Notes: generated by a model from the letters alone, not told the origin. 20,541 nt of DNA from Anaerolineaceae bacterium (GCA_012514775.1 JAAYZQ010000012.1:1-20541); one strand, 5' to 3'. Counted from the stretch's first letter, positions 6,647 through 18,640 are shown. A program made the numbers and translations.

Positions 6647-7350
6647 AGGCTGAACCCCAGCCCCCGCTCCTTGAGGCTGACAAAGCGCTGGCGGCCGATG
6701 ATCAGGTGGTCGAGGACGTCGACGTCGAGGAGCTTGCCCGCCTCGGCGATCTGGCGGGTGACGGCCACGTCCTCGGGGCTGGGCGTCGGGTCGCCGGAAG
6801 GATGGTTGTGGGCGACGATAATAGAGGCGCAGTTGTAGCGGATGGCCTCGCGAAACAGCTCGCCCACCCGGATCAGGCTCGTGTTCAGGGAGCCGACGTA
6901 TACCGTCGGCCATCCCAGGACTCGATTCTTGGTGTCCAACATCATGACGCGCAGGTGCTCCTGCTCCAACAAGCTCATCTCGGACATTAACAGGTTGGCC
7001 GCGTCGGCAGGCGAGCGAACCTGGGGCCGCTGCTCCGGCCCCTCGACCAGCAGGCGGCGGCCCAGCTCCAGGGCTGCCTTCAACTGGGAGGCCTTGGCCG
7101 GCCCCAGCCCCCGGGCCGCCATCAGCTCCCCCACGCTGGCCTGGGCCAGGCCCGACAGGCCGCCAAAGGTGGACAGCAGCCGCTGCGAAACGCGCACCAC
7201 GTTCTCATCCTTGACGCCCGTGCCCAGGACGATGGCCAGAAGCTCGGCCGAGGCCAGGGCGGCGGGTCCCCTGGCCAGCAAGCGCTCGCGGGGCCTGTCG
7301 CCCTGGGGCAGATCGATCATCCTTGGATTGTAGCGGTCGTCGACGGTCAT
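6643..7350 (-). CDS. radC: RadC family JAB/JAMM domain protein
   Basis: 235 residues, normal length for RadC/YicR. The N-terminal part (about 15-105) carries the UPF0758 helix-hairpin-helix region ([52 protein letters not shown]). The C-terminal JAB1/MPN-type domain holds the metal motif [14 protein letters not shown], with both histidines, Ser and Asp in place, followed by [15 protein letters not shown] ending. Despite the name, a role in DNA repair has been doubted; the JAMM motif suggests a metallo-hydrolase fold, with a suggested role in recombination or competence in some bacteria. The start at ATG 7348-7350 has AGGAG (7359-7363) at 8-nt spacing and a near-consensus promoter. It leads a four-gene overlapping operon. 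Confidence 0.95.
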   Translation of the reverse strand: MTVDDRYNPRMIDLPQGDRPRERLLARGPAALASAELLAIVLGTGVKDENVVRVSQRLLSTFGGLSGLAQASVGELMAARGLGPAKASQLKAALELGRRLLVEGPEQRPQVRSPADAANLLMSEMSLLEQEHLRVMMLDTKNRVLGWPTVYVGSLNTSLIRVGELFREAIRYNCASIIVAHNHPSGDPTPSPEDVAVTRQIAEAGKLLDVDVLDHLIIGRQRFVSLKERGLGFSL

Positions 7351-7382
7351 TGGCTCGGCTCCTGGCGGCGTTGTCCAGCGTC

Positions 7383-7411
7383 ATTGTACCCCAGGGAGCA
7401 AGCAGTGTCAA
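7383..7411 (-). promoter_or_regulatory. Promoter of the radC operon
   Basis: Minus-strand TTGACA (7406-7411) and TACAAT (7383-7388) with an ideal 17-nt spacer. The predicted start is about 26 nt upstream of the radC ATG. Confidence 0.82.
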
Positions 7412-7418
7412 ACAGGGG

Positions 7419-7438
7419 CCAGGCGCCTCCCAGGCGCC
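7419..7438. repeat. CCAGGCGCC direct repeat between divergent promoters
   Basis: CCAGGCGCC occurs at 7419-7427 and again at 7430-7438, a period of 11 bp or about one helical turn; each copy contains the GGCGCC palindrome. The pair lies between the -35 boxes of the radC promoter (7406-7411) and of the divergent zinc-ribbon gene (7454-7459), so it is placed to act as a shared operator. The assignment is positional only; in GC-rich DNA this word can also arise by chance (another copy lies near 694-702). Confidence 0.4.
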
Positions 7439-7453
7439 AGGATAGGGCCAGAG

Positions 7454-7482
7454 TTGCCATCGCGCCCGGAATGTGTTAAAAT
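7454..7482 (+). promoter_or_regulatory. Promoter of the zinc-ribbon membrane protein gene
   Basis: TTGCCA (7454-7459), 17-nt spacer, TAAAAT (7477-7482). The predicted start near 7489 gives a leader of about 50 nt before the ATG at 7540. Confidence 0.65.
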
Positions 7483-7539
7483 CCCCGCGGTACATGCCCG
7501 AAGGGGGGCCATAGCCAGCCGAACGCCCGAGGGGGGAGC

Positions 7540-8703
7540 ATGACGAACGATCAGGTCCACAGATTTCCGTGCCCCAAGTGTGGGGCTGAAGTCAATTTCG
7601 ATGCAGCCACGGGGGCTCTCCTCTGTCCCTATTGCGGCTACAGCACCACCGTTCCCGTTACCGAGCAGCAGATCCAGGAGTACGACCTGGAAAAGGCCCT
7701 GAAGGAAATGCTCGCCGCCCCACAGCAGGTGGGCTATGGCGAAGGCAAGCGCTCCATCAAGTGCGAGAGCTGCGGCGCGGTCAACACCATCGACGACCAG
7801 GTGATCTCGACCGAGTGCGCCTTCTGCGGCTCGAACCAGGTGGTGCCCCAGGAGCAGGTGGCCCAGGTCATCAAGCCCGAGTCGCTCCTTCCCTTCCAGG
7901 TGGATCGCGCCCGGGCGGTGAGCGAGTTTCGCCAATGGCTGGGGCGCGGCTTTTTCAGGCCCAACCCGGTGAAAAAGATTGCCAAAGAGGCGAACGCCAG
8001 GCTGCAAGGGATCTATATGCCGTTCTGGACGTTCGACACGCTCACGTCGTCGTCGTGGCGGGCCGAGGCGGGGCACTATTACTACGAGGAAGAGACCTTC
8101 TGGGCGACCGACGACAAGGGCAAACGCGTGCAGCAGACCCGGAAGGTGCAAAAGATCCGCTGGGTGCCGGCGTCGGGGCGGCTGCAGCTCCCGTTCGACG
8201 ACGTCCTGGTGCCTGCCTCGCAGAACATTGACCGGGGCATGATCGAGCGCATCTACCCCTTCGATACCAAGGTGCTGGTGCCCTACGAGCCCAAGTTCCT
8301 GTCGGGCTGGGGCGCCGAGGCGTATACCATCGACCTGCGCGGCGGGTGGCAGACCGGCCAGGAGATCATCCAGGCGCAGGTGCGCAGCGCCTGCGCGCAG
8401 CAGGTTCCGGGCGACACGCACCGCAACCTGCAGGTCAAGACGGCCTTTTCCAACATGACCTACAAACACGTGATGTTTCCGGTGTGGATGGCCTCCTACC
8501 GTTACAACGACAAGGTCTATCACTTCCTGGTCAACGGCCAGACGGGCGAGGTGCAGGGCGAGGCGCCCATCAGTTGGATCAAGGTCGCCGTGGTGGTGGC
8601 CATCGTCGTCATCATCGCCGTCCTGGTCATGTGGCTCATGTCGACGGCGGAGGGAGAAGCTGCCGCTGCCCTGAACCTGGCGCGGCTGCTCTTCTGGGCC
8701 TGA
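7540..8703 (+). CDS. Two-zinc-ribbon protein with C-terminal membrane anchor
   Basis: 387 residues. Two zinc ribbons lie at the N-terminus: CPKC...CPYC (11-32) and CESC...CAFC (75-96). A mixed alpha/beta body follows, with conserved-looking segments IYMPFWTFD (158-166) and HVMFPVWMASYRYNDKVYHF (310-329), then VNGQTGEVQGEAPISW and one strong transmembrane helix (about 347-368). The C-terminal 19 residues are Ala/Leu-rich. This architecture matches bacterial proteins often labelled TFIIB-type zinc-ribbon proteins or, wrongly, primosomal N'/helicase; no helicase motifs are present. The body should face the cytoplasm with a tail anchor. The ATG at 7540 is preceded by a GAGGGGGGAG tract. It is transcribed divergently from radC and ends 249 nt before rpoB. 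Function unknown; possibly envelope-associated protein quality control or assembly, but nothing here proves it. Confidence 0.85.
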   Translation: MTNDQVHRFPCPKCGAEVNFDAATGALLCPYCGYSTTVPVTEQQIQEYDLEKALKEMLAAPQQVGYGEGKRSIKCESCGAVNTIDDQVISTECAFCGSNQVVPQEQVAQVIKPESLLPFQVDRARAVSEFRQWLGRGFFRPNPVKKIAKEANARLQGIYMPFWTFDTLTSSSWRAEAGHYYYEEETFWATDDKGKRVQQTRKVQKIRWVPASGRLQLPFDDVLVPASQNIDRGMIERIYPFDTKVLVPYEPKFLSGWGAEAYTIDLRGGWQTGQEIIQAQVRSACAQQVPGDTHRNLQVKTAFSNMTYKHVMFPVWMASYRYNDKVYHFLVNGQTGEVQGEAPISWIKVAVVVAIVVIIAVLVMWLMSTAEGEAAAALNLARLLFWA

Positions 8704-8730
8704 TTTGATTCACCATTCCTACTCTCAAAT

Positions 8731-8759
8731 TTGACAGAAAATCGGGTAGTGGATATAAT
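8731..8759 (+). promoter_or_regulatory. Perfect consensus promoter of rpoB
   Basis: TTGACA (8731-8736) and TATAAT (8754-8759) with a 17-nt spacer, an exact match to the housekeeping sigma consensus. The predicted start near 8766 leaves a leader of nearly 190 nt. Confidence 0.92.
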
Positions 8760-8760
8760 G

Positions 8761-8792
8761 TCAATTTGCGGTTAGAAAAGGCCGTAAATTGA
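8761..8792 (+). promoter_or_regulatory. Dyad covering the rpoB transcription start
   Basis: TCAATTTGCGG (8761-8771) and CCGTAAATTGA (8782-8792) are complementary over 11 positions (ten Watson-Crick pairs and one G-T) around a 10-bp centre. It begins directly after the -10 box and spans the predicted start near 8766, so as DNA it would make a repressor site; only part of it would be in the RNA. Confidence 0.5.
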
Positions 8793-8797
8793 TTCTG

Positions 8798-8930
8798 TGC
8801 GCCTGTAAGAGTCTACCTTGATGTCAAGCTTAACAGCCGATTTTGTCCTCAACGGCTTTGTGTTTGTCTTCCCGTTCCCACAACAGGCGTGGATGGAGAC
8901 AGCCGGGCGAGCACGTCGCTTGCACCCGGC
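8798..8930 (+). ncRNA. Possible structured 5' leader of rpoB mRNA
   Basis: Three pairing elements can be seen by eye. A long-range stem pairs 8798-8806 with 8883-8891 (seven Watson-Crick and two G-U pairs). It encloses a smaller hairpin, AGCCG (8835-8839) with CGGCT (8853-8857), followed by a T-rich stretch. A strong 3' hairpin spans 8902-8930 (six plus five pairs with a 2-nt bulge, loop 8913-8917) and ends 8 nt before the AAGGAG Shine-Dalgarno at 8939-8944. I recognise no known riboswitch or ribosomal-protein leader. Autoregulation of rpoB translation or attenuation is a reasonable inference. Confidence 0.4.
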
Positions 8931-8952
8931 CAATAGCCAAGGAGTAATGTGA

Positions 8953-12834
<3,882 letters not shown>

Positions 12835-12846
12835 TTCCGGATAGAC

Positions 12847-12886
12847 AGGACCTGGCGGGCGGTATCGCCTGCCAGGTCCTTTTTTG
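12847..12886 (+). terminator. Intrinsic terminator of rpoB
   Basis: AGGACCTGGC (12847-12856) pairs with GCCAGGTCCT (12871-12880), and the stem extends inward to about 15 bp around a GTAT loop. A run of T follows from 12880. It lies 13 nt after the rpoB stop. Confidence 0.95.
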
Positions 12887-12897
12887 TTGCGGCGACC

Positions 12898-12922
12898 GAG
12901 CGGGCGCAGCCCGCGCCCGCTC
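12898..12922 (-). terminator. Hairpin at the 3' end of the surface-protein gene
   Basis: GAGCGGGCGC (12898-12907) and GCGCCCGCTC (12913-12922) form a perfect 10-bp stem with a 5-nt loop. It overlaps the TGA stop of the minus-strand gene. No T-run follows on that strand, so it may be a factor-dependent or mRNA-stabilising hairpin, possibly working together with the neighbouring rpoB terminator read in reverse. Confidence 0.5.
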
Positions 12923-15900
12923 AGTCGAGGGGGATCGTCTTGATCACCGTGTTGGTCGCCCCGTCTATGACCGTCAGGCTCCGGCTGCCGGCGTTCCCCA
13001 CGTAGATCAGGTTGCGCTCCACGTCGACGGCCACCCCCTGGGGAAAGTCGCCCACGGCGACGTCCTTTACCCAGGCGATGGACGCCGGGTCGTCGCCGTC
13101 GCGCAGGATGCTGACGGTGTCGTCGCCGGCGTTGGCGACGTACACGTATCCTGTCCGCGGGTTGACGGCAATGCCCTCCTCCGCCCCCTGGCCCACGCCC
13201 AGGTCGGCGATCCAGCCGGCATTGTCCGCCTCCAGGATCATGACCTTGTGGTGCAGGACCGTGGTCCAGCGGCCGAGGTGCCACTGGATGGCATAGGGGT
13301 CGAGGACGACGACCCGCTGGTTGTCGGGCGCGGTGACAAAGAGGTGTTCGGTGGCCGGGTTAAAGGCGACGACAAAGGGCACCCGCGCCGGATCGAGCTT
13401 GACGATCTGCGGGTCGAGGTTCGGCTGGTTGGCCTGCTGGATGGCAATGAGGCCGGCATCGCGGGCGGCGATGAACAGCACGTCGCGGGCGGCGTCCACG
13501 TCGATACCGTAACGTCCCTGGGTGGCGTGCAGCCGGCTGTAGTAGTGCAGGAACGTGTCCGAGTGGCTGTCGACGGCGGCCGCGCCGTTGTCGCTCTCCA
13601 GGTGGTTGGTGACGTACACCCGCGCGTCGCCGGGGTCGGCCGCGGCCTTGCACGCCTGGGCCCCCACGTAGACGTCGGCCAGGCGCGCATAGTCGGTGCC
13701 GCGGATGGCCGTCAGCGTCCACGAGTTGAGGTTGGCGGCATAGATCTTGTTGGTGGTGGTCACCACGGCCAGCCCCAGGGGATGATCGCCCACGGGGACG
13801 GACGTCACCACGGCGCCCGCGCCCTCGGGATTGACGACCAGGACGGCGTCCTTCTCGGGGCTGGCGACAAACACCCGGTTGGTCTCGGGGTTCACCTCTA
13901 CGTCGGACAGAAAGGCGGCGGGCTCCGGGGTGGCCGGCGGCTCGGGGGGCTTGGGGGGAGGCGTGGGCTCCGGGGGCGGCGTCCACGTCCATTCCCGGGC
14001 GATGAGGGGCAGGTAGCCCCGATACTCGCAGGCAGGCAGGAGCACCGGCGTTTCCTCGCCCGACCAGTTGTTGTCCAGGTTGCACTCGACGGCGCTGCCG
14101 CCGATGCGCACCCAGTTGTAGAGATAGTCGCCGCTGCCGCAGGCGTCGGGATCGACCCGGACCCAGAAATTGAGCTGCCCGCCGCTGCCCACGGCCACGT
14201 CGCCCACGGGGCGGGTGTAGGTGCTGCCCCCCGCGTGGGTCCAGTCATAGCCCACGTAGGTGGTGCCGGCCGGCAGAGTCTCGGTCAGGACGACGCCCGC
14301 CGCCGGCCGCCGTCCCAGGTTGAGATAGGTGATGGTGTAGGAATAGACGTCGCCGGGCCGCACCGGCTCCCAGTCCTGCTGGGGCTCTTGCCAGAGGAAC
14401 TCTCGGTCCGCGGTCCCGTCGCCGCCGGCCTGCAAGCCCTCGTACCGCTCCAGCAGCTCGAGGGTCTCCCGCGACGGCGGCGGCCCCACGTGGTCGTGCT
14501 TGACGACCCGCAGGTCGGCCACCAGGGGCATGGGCATGACGTGGCTGGCGCAGGCCTGGCCCGAGACGCCCGAGCCGGCACAGGCGACGTTCTGAATCTG
14601 GGTCACCGTCTCGGGCACCGCGGCGCGCACCTGCACCGCCAGGTGGACGCTGGCCGAGGCAAAGGGCGCCAGCTCGCCCACGTTATAGACAACCTGCCCC
14701 GCGCCCGCCGGCGCCCAGCCCATGCTCGCGAGGAAATCGGTATAGGCGGGCAAAGTATCGGTCAACGTCACCCCGGACACTGGCGAGCCGGTGGGGTTGG
14801 TGACGGTGATGGTGTACAGAATTTCGTCGCCGGGAAAGGCGCAGGGCAGGTCGGCTTCCTTGGATATGAGCAGCGACGCCGGGCAGACGGGCGTCTGGTC
14901 ATACGAGACGTTGTCGGCGGGATCGAGATCCCCTTCGGCCCCGCCGACGCGCACCTCGTTCTCCAGCGAGAGGTCGGGGGGCAGGCCCGCGACGCGGACC
15001 ACCATGTGCGCCACCCCGCCGGCGTCGGGCGGCAAGGTGCCGACGGCCCGGGTGTAGACGTCGCCGCCGGCGTGATTCCAGCCCGTGCCCGCGTAGCTGG
15101 TGTACGCCGGCAGGGTTTCCGTCAGGACGACGTGCGTGGCCGTCTCCAGGCCGGTGTTCACGTAGGCGATGGTGTAGGTGATCAACTCGCCCACGCCCTT
15201 GCACTCGTCCTGCTGGGCCGCGCGCAGCGCCGGCGCGAAGCGCTCCAGCAGCCGCAGCTTGTCGCCCACGGGCGTGGTGCCCACGTTGTCGTTCTTGACG
15301 ACCACGAGATCCGGCAGGCACTCGAACCCGGTGGTAACGGTATACACGTTGTCGGCCGGGTTGACGTCGCCGGCCCACAGCCCATCGGCCACCCGCACGA
15401 CGTTGGTCAAGACCACGGGGCAGTCCAGGCCGGCCTTGTCCAGCTCCAGCAACAGGGGCACCTGGACCGACTGGGCGGGAGACAGCGCGCCGACGTCGTG
15501 GGTGCAGATCCCGCCCGCGCAGCTCCACGTATCATCCCGCGGCTCGGCGCCGGCGGGCAGAACGTCGGTCAGGATCACGCTGTTGGCCGCCGTGGCGCCC
15601 ACGTTGGAAACCGTGACGGTATAGTCGACCCAGTATTCCTTGTGGGGCCCGATCAGCAGCTCGCCGCCTTCCTTGACGACGGCCAGGTCCAGGCAGGCGA
15701 CCACGGGCGAGTCGCCGGCGGTGGTCCACGAGTTGTTCGACAGATCGTCGTCGGCCACGTCCGAGGTCACGCTCACGGTGTTGGCCAACTGCCCGATGGC
15801 GCAGGCCTCCTCTCCCACCGAGAGGGAGAGGCTGAACTGGCACGAGGTGCCGCCCGGCCAGCTCGCCCGCTCCCAGACGACGGAGGGAGAGGTGGCGCTG

Positions 15901-17564
15901 CGGACCAGGCCGCAGGCGGAGGCCGTATCGGCGAGCCAGGTGGTGCCCGCGGGCAGGTCGTCGGTGACGACCAGGCCTGTGGCGTCGAGCCCGTTCAGCT
16001 CACTCACGACGACGGTGTAGGTCACCACGTCGCCCGGCAGGACGACCTCGCCGCTGCCCTCCTTGTACACCGCCAGGTCCACGGCCTGGAGCGCCAGGAC
16101 GTCCGGGAAGGAGAGGGTGCCGCAGCGGTCGAGGACCGAGACGTGCACCGGCCCGGGAATGGTGGTGGCGGTGTAGGTGAACTCGGCCTCGCCGCCGGCC
16201 AGGGGCGCCGAGGCAGGGGTGAGGGCAGGGGGGCTGGCGCTGGCCTGGAGTACGTAGCCGTCGGCCAGGGTATGGCCGGCGCCACCCATGGCCACCGTGA
16301 CGGCCGCCGTGCTGCTGCCGTCGGCGGGCAGGACGGCAGGCACGGCAGCGACGGACATGCTGATGGGCGGGGTATAATCTACGTTCCCGACGAAATCGGC
16401 GGCGAGGGGCGTGTTCGTGCCGAACCAGTTGCCCTCCGCCGGCAGGAGGCCGGTCCACTGGTTCTCGATCTCGCCGCCGCCGTTGCCGCACACCACGTTC
16501 GAGTGCAGCGCCAGCGGTGTGTAGTTCGGGCTGGCGAACAGGAGGCCCTGAGTGCCGTTGCCCGACACCTGGTTGTCGACAAAGGTCAACGCCGACTGCG
16601 CCCTGGCTTGCAGCCCGTTCCCGCCATTGCCCGCGATCTCGTTGGCGGTCACCTCGTTGAGGCTGCCGCCATCGAGGACGAGGCCGTGGCCGTCGTTGTC
16701 GAGGATCTGGTTGCCGGAGATGAGGTTGTACGAGCCGCCGCCGTTGGTGGCGTCGGCGATGAACCCCAGGCCAAAGCCTCCGTTTCGCTCGATGACGTTG
16801 TCGCTCACGGTGCTGCTCTCGCCGCCCGTGGCGCCGGCGGCCATGAAGCCGATGCCGTAGCCGGCGTTGTCGTGGATGTGGTTGCCGGTGATGCTGCTGT
16901 GAAAGGCCTTGCGCAGGTGCAGACCCACCTCGTTGTCCCACACCTCGTTGTTGGTAAAGGTCAGCCAGTCGCCGATGCTGTGGACGGCGCCCCCCGTGCC
17001 CATGTCGCCGCCGTCGCCGTTGTGGTGCAGCCGGCAGTGATCTATGACGTGATTGTCCGAGTCCTCCATCCGGATGCCGGTGCCGGCGTACGAGATCTCG
17101 CAATAGCCGAGGACGCCGAGGGGAGTCGAGCCGCCCGTGGCCGTGGCGAACGAGATGCCGTCCCAGAAGCCGGGAGCCGGCGACGAGCTGTCGGGCCCAA
17201 AGACGATGGCCTGGGCCGCGGTGCCCGTCGCCTGGAGCTGGCCGTTGGCGACGTGCAGGCCCGTTCCCGCCGCAAAGCGCACGACGACGCCCGGCGCGAT
17301 GGTCAAGATCGCGCCGTCGTCCACGGTCACGTCGGCCGTGACGAGGTAGGGGCTGCCCGCCAGGCCCCAGGTTGTGTCCGTGATAATGGGTCCGCCTACC
17401 TCGGCCAGGGGAGCAGCCTGGGCGGCAGCCGGCCCGGCAGGCCAGGCCACCAGGAGCACGAGGCCGGCCAGGAGCAGGGCCGGCAGCGCCACGCAGGCGT
17501 AGATTGTAAGCAGGTGGAACGGGCTCGGGGAGAGCCGCCCGGAGAGAGCGCGGAGTTGAGACAT
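12921..17564 (-). CDS. Giant secreted modular protein: beta-helix, DUF11 repeats, YVTN-type beta-propeller
   Basis: 1547 residues, exported. A long N-terminal signal or anchor (hydrophobic 17-43, AQA cleavage-like site near 50) leads to a right-handed parallel beta-helix (about 60-395) built of NosD-like repeats rich in N-x-I/V-x-x-N-x-G-x-G-L motifs. An invasin/Big-like Ig domain (about 400-492) follows, then five DUF11-type domains (starts near 496, 625, 752, 897, 1016), each with the TYT(I/V)...LTDxLPAG signature. A YLPLIAR motif (1184-1190) precedes a Pro/Glu linker (1195-1215), and the C-terminus is a beta-propeller (about 1217-1547) with repeated [28 protein letters not shown] and LIYVGNAG blades. 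There is no LPxTG or C-terminal anchor. The start at 17564 has GAGGTG just upstream. A role in adhesion, filament sheath or carbohydrate binding is inferred from domain types; no catalytic site is visible. Confidence 0.93.
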   Translation of the reverse strand: MSQLRALSGRLSPSPFHLLTIYACVALPALLLAGLVLLVAWPAGPAAAQAAPLAEVGGPIITDTTWGLAGSPYLVTADVTVDDGAILTIAPGVVVRFAAGTGLHVANGQLQATGTAAQAIVFGPDSSSPAPGFWDGISFATATGGSTPLGVLGYCEISYAGTGIRMEDSDNHVIDHCRLHHNGDGGDMGTGGAVHSIGDWLTFTNNEVWDNEVGLHLRKAFHSSITGNHIHDNAGYGIGFMAAGATGGESSTVSDNVIERNGGFGLGFIADATNGGGSYNLISGNQILDNDGHGLVLDGGSLNEVTANEIAGNGGNGLQARAQSALTFVDNQVSGNGTQGLLFASPNYTPLALHSNVVCGNGGGEIENQWTGLLPAEGNWFGTNTPLAADFVGNVDYTPPISMSVAAVPAVLPADGSSTAAVTVAMGGAGHTLADGYVLQASASPPALTPASAPLAGGEAEFTYTATTIPGPVHVSVLDRCGTLSFPDVLALQAVDLAVYKEGSGEVVLPGDVVTYTVVVSELNGLDATGLVVTDDLPAGTTWLADTASACGLVRSATSPSVVWERASWPGGTSCQFSLSLSVGEEACAIGQLANTVSVTSDVADDDLSNNSWTTAGDSPVVACLDLAVVKEGGELLIGPHKEYWVDYTVTVSNVGATAANSVILTDVLPAGAEPRDDTWSCAGGICTHDVGALSPAQSVQVPLLLELDKAGLDCPVVLTNVVRVADGLWAGDVNPADNVYTVTTGFECLPDLVVVKNDNVGTTPVGDKLRLLERFAPALRAAQQDECKGVGELITYTIAYVNTGLETATHVVLTETLPAYTSYAGTGWNHAGGDVYTRAVGTLPPDAGGVAHMVVRVAGLPPDLSLENEVRVGGAEGDLDPADNVSYDQTPVCPASLLISKEADLPCAFPGDEILYTITVTNPTGSPVSGVTLTDTLPAYTDFLASMGWAPAGAGQVVYNVGELAPFASASVHLAVQVRAAVPETVTQIQNVACAGSGVSGQACASHVMPMPLVADLRVVKHDHVGPPPSRETLELLERYEGLQAGGDGTADREFLWQEPQQDWEPVRPGDVYSYTITYLNLGRRPAAGVVLTETLPAGTTYVGYDWTHAGGSTYTRPVGDVAVGSGGQLNFWVRVDPDACGSGDYLYNWVRIGGSAVECNLDNNWSGEETPVLLPACEYRGYLPLIAREWTWTPPPEPTPPPKPPEPPATPEPAAFLSDVEVNPETNRVFVASPEKDAVLVVNPEGAGAVVTSVPVGDHPLGLAVVTTTNKIYAANLNSWTLTAIRGTDYARLADVYVGAQACKAAADPGDARVYVTNHLESDNGAAAVDSHSDTFLHYYSRLHATQGRYGIDVDAARDVLFIAARDAGLIAIQQANQPNLDPQIVKLDPARVPFVVAFNPATEHLFVTAPDNQRVVVLDPYAIQWHLGRWTTVLHHKVMILEADNAGWIADLGVGQGAEEGIAVNPRTGYVYVANAGDDTVSILRDGDDPASIAWVKDVAVGDFPQGVAVDVERNLIYVGNAGSRSLTVIDGATNTVIKTIPLD

Positions 17565-17647
17565 GCTTCACCTCGGTGTCGAGAGCCAATGGCCAGACTC
17601 GGCCTTCGGTGGACAAGGAGACTTGCCTGCGGGGCAAGCCTATCTCC

Positions 17648-17653
17648 ATTATA
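17648..17653 (-). promoter_or_regulatory. Possible -10 box for the surface-protein gene
   Basis: TATAAT on the minus strand, 83 nt upstream of the start codon, with no good -35 at 16-18 nt. The leader it would produce contains a 6-bp hairpin (CTTGCC 17622-17627 with GGCAAG 17633-17638). This could be an activator-dependent promoter. Confidence 0.4.
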
Positions 17654-17776
17654 TGATACACGGCACGGGCGCGGTATGCTCTTTCGAGAGGATGTTGCAG
17701 GGTAATTCCCTTACCCCAGGGGTGTAGACCGCGGGGCACGCCGCCGGGGCCGGCGCCCGGAGCCCGATCCCTATCA

Positions 17777-17803
17777 CCGGCAGCTCGTTGGTGCACCTGC
17801 CGG
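17777..17803 (+). promoter_or_regulatory. Dyad just upstream of the amidase promoter
   Basis: CCGGCAG (17777-17783) and CTGCCGG (17797-17803) form a perfect 7-bp inverted repeat with a 13-bp centre that contains the palindrome GGTGCACC. It ends 11 bp before the -35 box, a usual activator position. Function inferred from location only. Confidence 0.35.
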
Positions 17804-17814
17804 CAATGGCCAGC

Positions 17815-17843
17815 TTGACGAAATGGGGTGTTAAGGGTATGAT
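17815..17843 (+). promoter_or_regulatory. Promoter of the amidase gene
   Basis: TTGACG (17815-17820), 17-nt spacer, TATGAT (17838-17843). The predicted start near 17850 gives a leader of about 23 nt containing GAGGAG before the GTG start. Confidence 0.75.
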
Positions 17844-17872
17844 CTGCAGGAAATCGATCGGGCGAGGAGAAG

Positions 17873-18640
17873 GTGGCGGGATCGACCGTGCGGGCGCGAA
17901 CGATAGGGTTGCTGGCCCTGGCCTTTGTCCTGGGTCTCGCCTACGCGACCTGGCTTTCGTCCAGCATGCCCCCGTTGGAGGACGGAGGGACCGCCGCACC
18001 GGGGGCTCCGACGTCCGGTCTATCCCGGCCCACCCGCACGCCCCGCCCCACGCGGACGCCCCGGCCGGGGCCCACGGCGGAGCAGAGCCCGACGCCCAGC
18101 CCTACGCCCGCGCCGTTCAAAGTGGGCGTCGTGGCGGGCCACTACCAGAGCGACGCGGGAGCCGTCTGCGACGACGGGTTGCAAGAGGCGACCATCAACC
18201 TGGACATCGCCGCGCGGGTGGTGGCCATCCTCCAGTACGAGGGCTATGACGCCGAGCTGTTGCCCGAGTTCTCGACCAAGCTGGAGGGGTACCAGGCCGC
18301 CGCCTTTGTCTCCATCCACGCCGACTCGTGCGTCGTGCCCGAGGCATCGGGGTTCAAGGTGGCCCGCGTCAGCCGCAGCGCCATTCCGGAGGAGGAGGAC
18401 CGGCTGGTGGCCTGTCTCGTCCGGGAATACGGGCAGGCGACGGGGCTCCAGTTTCACCAGGACAGCATCACCTTTGACATGACCGAATACCACGCCTTCC
18501 ACGAGATCGACCCCTTCACCCCCGGGGCCATCATCGAGCTGGGGTTCATGGCCGCCGACCGGGAGCTGCTCACGGAGCGGAGCTACGAGGTCGCCCAGGG
18601 CGTGGCCCGGGGCATCGCCTGCTTCCTGGAAGGGAACTGA
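17873..18640 (+). CDS. Membrane-anchored N-acetylmuramoyl-L-alanine amidase (Amidase_3 type)
   Basis: 255 residues. A single N-terminal membrane helix (about 11-28) is followed by a Pro/Thr/Arg-rich linker (about 40-82, with repeated PTRTPRP units) and an Amidase_3 domain (83-255). Zinc-site residues of the family are visible: His90 in VVAGHYQSDAGAV, Glu105 in DGLQEATINLDIA and His149 in FVSIHADS; the catalytic Glu is Glu222 in IIELGFMAA. These enzymes cut the bond between MurNAc and L-Ala in peptidoglycan, during cell separation or wall turnover. The catalytic domain should lie outside the membrane, held at a distance by the linker. GTG at 17873 is chosen because GAGGAG lies just before it, although the spacing is short and GTG at 17888 is possible. 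It is divergent from the giant surface protein and ends 6 nt from the convergent DUF4203 gene. Confidence 0.88.
   Translation: MAGSTVRARTIGLLALAFVLGLAYATWLSSSMPPLEDGGTAAPGAPTSGLSRPTRTPRPTRTPRPGPTAEQSPTPSPTPAPFKVGVVAGHYQSDAGAVCDDGLQEATINLDIAARVVAILQYEGYDAELLPEFSTKLEGYQAAAFVSIHADSCVVPEASGFKVARVSRSAIPEEEDRLVACLVREYGQATGLQFHQDSITFDMTEYHAFHEIDPFTPGAIIELGFMAADRELLTERSYEVAQGVARGIACFLEGN

Larger units (their letters stand above)
17565..17872. other. Divergent intergenic region between surface protein and amidase
   Basis: 308 bases without a supported gene. It holds the candidate -10 of the surface-protein gene (17648-17653), a small inverted repeat GGTAA/TTACC (17701-17715), a 7-bp-arm dyad (17777-17803) and the amidase promoter (17815-17843). 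A 116-aa minus-strand frame across 17649-17999 is Pro/Arg-rich noise. Confidence 0.6.

Noticed and set aside
6647..6913. Upstream extension of the 60-aa membrane protein to a 149-residue product
   Set aside because: The added part is antiframe radC sequence with Arg/Pro-rich composition; the GTG at 6646 overlapping the radC stop is the natural start.
13248..17705. A 1485-residue plus-strand open frame opposite the giant surface protein
   Set aside because: Antisense shadow: its codons mirror the GC-rich third positions of the real gene. It is low-complexity and has no recognisable domain.
18000..18120. Short CG-rich repeats that look like a tandem array
   Set aside because: They are the codons of the PTRTPRP linker in the amidase, not a CRISPR or non-coding repeat.
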